Shown here piece by piece: positions 5,901-8,897 of a stretch of 8,897 bases of DNA (positions are counted from its first letter, which is position 1; each line of letters opens with the position of its first letter). The position numbers and the translations under genes are program-made. The notes beneath the pieces are model-generated. The model ran no database searches, was not told where the DNA came from, and saw only the letters and a program-made list of their open reading frames with translations. This DNA comes from Candidatus Stahliibacteriota bacterium (GTDB taxonomy: Bacteria; Hydrothermota; Tepidihabitantia; SM23-42), in assembly GCA_030670605.1 (NCBI GenBank), contig DAOVBK010000047.1:1-8897 (forward strand). Reading direction: 5' to 3'.

Positions 5901-6816
5901 TCACTCCTGCGTCATCAACTTCCAGATGACTCGCAGGAAAGGCATAAAACAGCACGTAGTCACCACGGTCAAAACTGTTGTCATCTTCGCCCCCGACAAA
6001 TACCGGCACCTGGACGAGCGAATCTGCGGATGAAGAGGTTACGTCCTTCGGCAAGAGATCAAATGCAGCGGTGTATATCTTCATGGTCCGCGGATCAAAT
6101 TGTGCCGGGTCAATGCCGGCTGCCTGTATTTCGTCATAACCGATTGTGTACAAACCTTCGCTGTCTGCTTCTATCTTATACCAAACACCTGAGGCAAATA
6201 GATTCTGCAACATGGGCTGCGGTGTTGAAATATCCCGACGCCATGTCTTACACTGCTCATAATTGACAATAGTCCGCTTGTAGATACCATCAAAAGATTC
6301 ATCGATAATCGGCTTCTGCTGAGCAGTACCGGAGAATCGAATGTTTACCGTTACCTTTTTCACGATACGCGCTTCTCGTGTGACCGGGTTGTAACGTACA
6401 GGATTCAGTCTGACGGTAACGACATACACGTCACGAAAATAGCCTGGTTTGCTGACCTCAATAAGATTTTCAGGATACAATGCATTTTTTTTATACACTG
6501 CACCGAAGCGATCAACATCTTTAGGAATGGGCGGTTCATATATGCCCAGATAGACAACCGGTTCAATCAATGTATCACGAACGACAACTTCCGTCACGTT
6601 TGATGTTGTCACTTCAACGGTGCTGCCCTGCGGGATACCGATCTTGTACACATAGGATGGTACATCAGGTTCACCTTCATTACCAAACCAGACGATGCGT
6701 TCAGCATCATGTTCCTGCGCTACCCTATCCATTGAGAATGAGATAGTGTAGCCATTGCTCACAGCATTAAACTGAGTACTCAAAATAATGCTTAATGAAA
6801 GGATTGCGCTAATCAT
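2941..6816 (-). CDS. Secreted C25 (gingipain/PorU-like) cysteine peptidase with C-terminal sorting domain
   Basis: The product is a 1291-residue exported protein. After a signal-like hydrophobic start comes a PorU-like N-terminal region: WYKIEADSEGLYTIGYDE at about 211-228 and GGEDDNSFDRGDYVLFY at about 275-291. The C25 domain spans roughly 571-930, with GDGTYDY near 641, the probable catalytic His814 in FFGHGNTHQ, catalytic Cys849 in FYFGSCTVG, and LLGDPATRM near 926. An Ig-like segment (about 1079-1188) leads to a type IX-style/FlgD-like sorting domain (about 1196-1291) with YPNP, IAGRLIR, SNGVYLVKV and the terminal EKFIIAR. Such proteins are surface proteases, or the sortase PorU that cleaves sorting tails. 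I cannot tell which, and no other type IX genes are in view. Start: ATG 6816 has GAGGA six bases upstream and overlaps the previous gene by 8 nt. ATG 6834 lacks a ribosome site but adds the basic stretch MKRGK expected of a signal peptide. Confidence 0.9.
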   Translation of the reverse strand: MISAILSLSIILSTQFNAVSNGYTISFSMDRVAQEHDAERIVWFGNEGEPDVPSYVYKIGIPQGSTVEVTTSNVTEVVVRDTLIEPVVYLGIYEPPIPKDVDRFGAVYKKNALYPENLIEVSKPGYFRDVYVVTVRLNPVRYNPVTREARIVKKVTVNIRFSGTAQQKPIIDESFDGIYKRTIVNYEQCKTWRRDISTPQPMLQNLFASGVWYKIEADSEGLYTIGYDEIQAAGIDPAQFDPRTMKIYTAAFDLLPKDVTSSSADSLVQVPVFVGGEDDNSFDRGDYVLFYAFPASHLEVDDAGVSWYANAYARNNVYWFTFGGEFGERMETVDAVWNGATPDSTVREILHFEEDRGNETRSGINWFWLGVSPGSSPSASITVPIAHPRARGQADISVGVFTERLGSFIYNCELGGELFFYDTLSLPRKVSLPPNYIDGSGALSGDASDFVFTITRPAGTTVSLRTLFDNIDLQYARRAEINAPFHAWFEQETTYTVRCTDVSTDPFILDITVPRSPLVLSNYTSAGNTVTLSSSTDSFQLLYFSKYELAKPAELIAANPGRLRQPGAGCEYLFITHENFYNAIMPLVEYRSQEYTTQVVKVHDIYDDFSYGRYEPLAIKHFLYYAYNNWTTVPTFVLLVGDGTYDYKNNLGKPNSPNFIPMYEERSIIFGNAGIPPNYIYEGEYVNFFGTGEMMVLGRTTVRMPQEVRDFTDKVITYETKDIDGMWNNRLILAGDDEYSNSYGWESPYTHCGPCESIANTVSNSRYSFAKVYMVSYAGNNQGIFSYPTKKPDAQTAFIRELNKGAYAGVFFGHGNTHQLADEQLFWASTDIPRINNGRRQYLFYFGSCTVGRFDDTDHECIAEELVRIKDGAIGALGSSCGTGPGNNAIIGKQLFNSVTDTTSDLTMGEHCFVARDGAWSARYLLLGDPATRMRMVRQRMELTAWPEKLRPLEELSVATGQNDHYVSATDQDDFYLSALIRDADTIRALDSTTAYSIAGYVWREVQTGASTYVPFGYAIDGKEIYQGYWDDTATIIVPQVSTTNNPVIKAYSHRQMKGSMIDSIRVYGTASPSSDESGPHVLLYDGGRKLTDNDWVEEEFTLTGTVSDTNGMYLLHPTESALGFFLEINGKIKERIDLRDYFRYDRNSQTAGEFTIQISLPEDENTIVVNVADNVGNQAIDTLHLNVEQQDRIAIENLLMYPNPLKNDGGLWFTFDLTNAATADVKVFTIAGRLIRTIENVSCQAGYNQIHWDVHDRYMDDISNGVYLVKVTVSSGTASDESVEKFIIAR

Positions 6817-6979
6817 TAATTTTCCTCGCTTCATCAATCAACATAATTGGGATATCATCTTTAACCGCATATGCAAGCTTGCATGAATGGCAGACTAATT
6901 CTTCTGCCTCTTTTTCGTACTCGAGTTTGCCGTTGCATTTCGGACAAACGAGTATGTCTAGGAGCTCTTTTTTGAGCAT
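6809..6979 (-). CDS. Trm112-like (YcaR/UPF0434 type) zinc-ribbon protein
   Basis: The product has 56 residues: MLKKELLDILVCPKCNGK at the start, then a second cysteine pair in LVCHSCKLAYAV, and DDIPIMLIDEARKIND at the end. The CPxC (12-15) and CxxC (30-33) pairs form the expected zinc site, and the IPxML..EAR ending is diagnostic of the bacterial Trm112-like family (E. coli YcaR is about 60 residues). Eukaryotic and archaeal Trm112 activates methyltransferases; the role of the bacterial form is not settled. GGAGG (6984-6988) stands four bases before the ATG. The gene overlaps the glycosyltransferase by 22 nt and the peptidase by 8 nt (26 nt if the peptidase starts at 6834), so it is embedded in the operon and easily missed because of its size. 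Confidence 0.9.
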   Translation of the reverse strand: MLKKELLDILVCPKCNGKLEYEKEAEELVCHSCKLAYAVKDDIPIMLIDEARKIND

Positions 6980-8427
6980 AAGACCTCCTGTGAATGTAAA
7001 ACTCTTATACCATCAAAAAGTGATGAGAAACCCATGCTAAGAAACCCAATCGCATACAGTAAAAGAAACGGTACGAGTATGAACTGCATATGAACAGTAA
7101 CATAGATAAGACCCACACACATATAGAGTCCAAGTATAACTTCCAGAAAGGGTACGACCGACCGTGCCGTAGGCCGATACGATTTACTGATCCCACCAGT
7201 TTTTGGCGTTCTTACAAAAACGTGTCCTTTGTCGAATAACCCCTCAATGATCGCCTTTGTATTTGAGACTGACAACCCCATGCTATACGCAATCACACCG
7301 ACGATGAAAGGGATTCTTCGTTTGTAATCACGGTAGCTGTCACGCTGAGAAAGATAGTATGACACTGGATAGCCAAAGGCACCGATTGTACAGAATGACA
7401 GAGCAATGAAGTAGACATCAGATACAATGCCCGCAATCTTGAAGTACACAATCGGTATTGAAAACACCGCGAGACCAAGCATAGCTACAAAATTGATATG
7501 GCAGGTTAGATGTATGAAGGATTCGTATTTCGCGAACGGTCGCAAAGACGATCGCCAGATCAAGGGTAAAAGTTTGCGTGCGACCTGAATCGTACCTTTT
7601 GCCCAACGGTTCTGCTGAATCCGATACCCATACGCATTTGCTGGCAGTTCCCCGTCGACAACAATATCATTCCTGTATTTAATAGACCACCCCTTAAGCT
7701 GTACACGGTATGACAGATCAAGATCCTCGGCGAGTGTATCCCCGTGCCACCCGCCAGCGTCAATGACTGCCTGCTTTGACCACACGCCGCACGTACCATT
7801 GAAGCTGATAAAACAACCAGCGTATGATCGCAGCCGTTGTTCCATGGCAAAATGATTATCAAGGCTTATTGCCTGCGACCGGGTAAGAAAAGAATCAGTA
7901 TTGAGGTGACCCCAGCGCGCTTGGACACCACCAATGCTGGCTTCTTCGAATTCGGGCAGCATTTCCTTGAGGAAATGACGTGGTACAATGAAATCCGCAT
8001 CAAAAATGGCAACGAACTCACCACCTGCACGTTCGAGCCCGTATTGGAGTGCTCCAGCCTTAAATCCTGTACGTGAGCCCCTCCGTATGTGTTCAATACA
8101 AAAACCTTCATTTTTGTAGTACGCCACAAGCCTCTCGAGCACGCCAACCGTTTCGTCGTCAGAGTCGTCTATCACCTGTATTTCAAGCTTGTCTCGTGGA
8201 TAATCAAGCCCAACAACTGATTTCAAAAGTCTGTGCACCACGAAACGTTCATTATATATTGGCAACTGGACTGTTACGTACGGGAAATCCTTCAATTGTT
8301 TCTTGACAGTCTTTTGCTTATTCTTCCTACAGTGAAAATAGTAGTAGATGAGTACAAACGAATGCAGTGAATAGAAAAACAGGATGCCAACAAAGACTGT
8401 GTAAACAATGAGTACAAAGGTTATCAA
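6958..8427 (-). CDS. Processive family 2 glycosyltransferase (cellulose synthase/glucomannan synthase-like)
   Basis: This 489-residue inner-membrane enzyme should polymerise sugars from nucleotide-sugar donors into a beta-linked surface polysaccharide. One N-terminal helix (about 1-31) precedes the cytoplasmic GT2 domain. The motifs are in order: VTVQLPIYNE (51-60), DDSDD (87-91), DAD (143-145) for metal and donor binding, the catalytic-base motif AEDLDLSYR (233-241) and QQNRW (271-275), the Q(Q/R)xRW signature of processive enzymes. About five helices follow (near 306-330, 337-360, 373-395, 424-447, 449-470), which could form the export channel. There is no PilZ domain, so no direct c-di-GMP control is evident. 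The layout is closest to CslA-like mannan synthases; the sugar cannot be told from sequence. It starts at TTG (8427), with AGAGGA (8434-8439) six bases upstream, and overlaps the preceding stop codon by 4 nt. Confidence 0.92.
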   Translation of the reverse strand: MITFVLIVYTVFVGILFFYSLHSFVLIYYYFHCRKNKQKTVKKQLKDFPYVTVQLPIYNERFVVHRLLKSVVGLDYPRDKLEIQVIDDSDDETVGVLERLVAYYKNEGFCIEHIRRGSRTGFKAGALQYGLERAGGEFVAIFDADFIVPRHFLKEMLPEFEEASIGGVQARWGHLNTDSFLTRSQAISLDNHFAMEQRLRSYAGCFISFNGTCGVWSKQAVIDAGGWHGDTLAEDLDLSYRVQLKGWSIKYRNDIVVDGELPANAYGYRIQQNRWAKGTIQVARKLLPLIWRSSLRPFAKYESFIHLTCHINFVAMLGLAVFSIPIVYFKIAGIVSDVYFIALSFCTIGAFGYPVSYYLSQRDSYRDYKRRIPFIVGVIAYSMGLSVSNTKAIIEGLFDKGHVFVRTPKTGGISKSYRPTARSVVPFLEVILGLYMCVGLIYVTVHMQFILVPFLLLYAIGFLSMGFSSLFDGIRVLHSQEVLCSKKSS

Positions 8428-8897
8428 TTGCTATCCTCTGTCACAGTTTTGGTCTGAATAAACGGTAATGGTTCGAGCAACGCTGCTCGTAAAACCTGCA
8501 AATCATAGTATGACATACTCGCGTACAAACGTATTCTATCGATTTTGCCACGCGTGTCAAGTGTAGTAATCCCTATAATATCACCATCGACTTCATAGCC
8601 AATATCGCGTGGTGACTTTTGTTTCTCCTTTAGTTTCATGTCCACGAACGGCCGTGACCGTGAATCAAATCTGACACGGACATCCTTGATATCATTCATG
8701 TGGGCGAACGTATCTGCAAGATATACCGGTCTTGATTCATCTCCGTGCAGGTAGCCAACCTTGATTGCCTGTTCCTGGGAATACGTGACTTCATATATGA
8801 CTAAACGTTTTTCGCCAAGCATCGTCTGTACGTCATTAGCACTATAGTATTGTGGAACCGTGAGAATTACTGCTCCATCGTGCTCTCGTATGCGATG
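8424..8897 (-). CDS. Unidentified protein, C-terminal 157 residues (5' end outside window)
   Basis: The frame is open to the right edge, so the ATG at 8822 is likely internal: the upstream codons read REHDGAVILTVPQYYSANDV and then run smoothly into MLGEKRLVIYEV. The fragment is soluble and mixed alpha/beta in character, with no membrane segment. It contains GYLHGDESRPVYLAD, a basic stretch KLKEKQKSPRD and YYDLQVLRAALLEPLPF near the end. I do not recognise a family. A hydrophilic C-terminal domain of a membrane glycosyltransferase (GT-C type) is one possibility given the next gene, but this is a guess. Its TGA overlaps the TTG start of the glycosyltransferase by 4 nt, so the two are translationally coupled and probably serve the same polysaccharide pathway. 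Confidence 0.7.
   Translation of the reverse strand, partial: HRIREHDGAVILTVPQYYSANDVQTMLGEKRLVIYEVTYSQEQAIKVGYLHGDESRPVYLADTFAHMNDIKDVRVRFDSRSRPFVDMKLKEKQKSPRDIGYEVDGDIIGITTLDTRGKIDRIRLYASMSYYDLQVLRAALLEPLPFIQTKTVTEDSN

Overview
This window looks like a piece of a Gram-negative-type bacterial chromosome with moderate GC. It probably comes from a candidate phylum related to the Fibrobacteres-Chlorobi-Bacteroidetes group, such as WOR-3/Stahlbacteria or similar. Three things suggest this: a very large C25 (gingipain/PorU-like) peptidase ending in a type IX-secretion-style sorting domain, intergenic spaces full of short-period degenerate repeats, and strong GGAGG Shine-Dalgarno sites. The taxonomic guess is inference. 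No rRNA, tRNA, CRISPR, integrase or transposase gene is visible.

Layout. The left end holds the 3' part of mfd (transcription-repair coupling factor) on the + strand. A small two-helix membrane protein follows at 1500-1793, with its own near-consensus promoter. From 1948 to the right edge every gene lies on the - strand. In transcription order they are: an unidentified protein cut by the window edge (8424-8897), a processive family 2 glycosyltransferase (6958-8427), a 56-residue Trm112-like zinc-ribbon protein (6809-6979), the C25 peptidase (2941-6816), a free-standing tandem-ACT protein like the regulatory tail of aspartate kinase (2399-2866), and a 59-residue membrane protein (1948-2127).

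How the genes work together. The first four - strand genes overlap end to end (4, 22 and 8 nt), so they are almost certainly one translationally coupled operon. It joins membrane polysaccharide synthesis to a secreted cell-surface protease. The ACT gene follows 74 nt later across a heptamer repeat and may be read through. The two tiny membrane protein genes converge on a repeat-rich zone.

The least ordinary content is intergenic. Two degenerate copies of a composite hairpin module (about 1847-1933 and 2241-2341) carry, on the - strand, GTAG/GTGG-type heads followed by a stem-loop, as in REP elements. Both run into tandem heptamers of CTACTGY type. Other degenerate heptamer or octamer arrays sit at 1353-1392, 1785-1819 and 2883-2917. 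No clear novel multi-gene system is visible; the repeat family is the best candidate for something undescribed.
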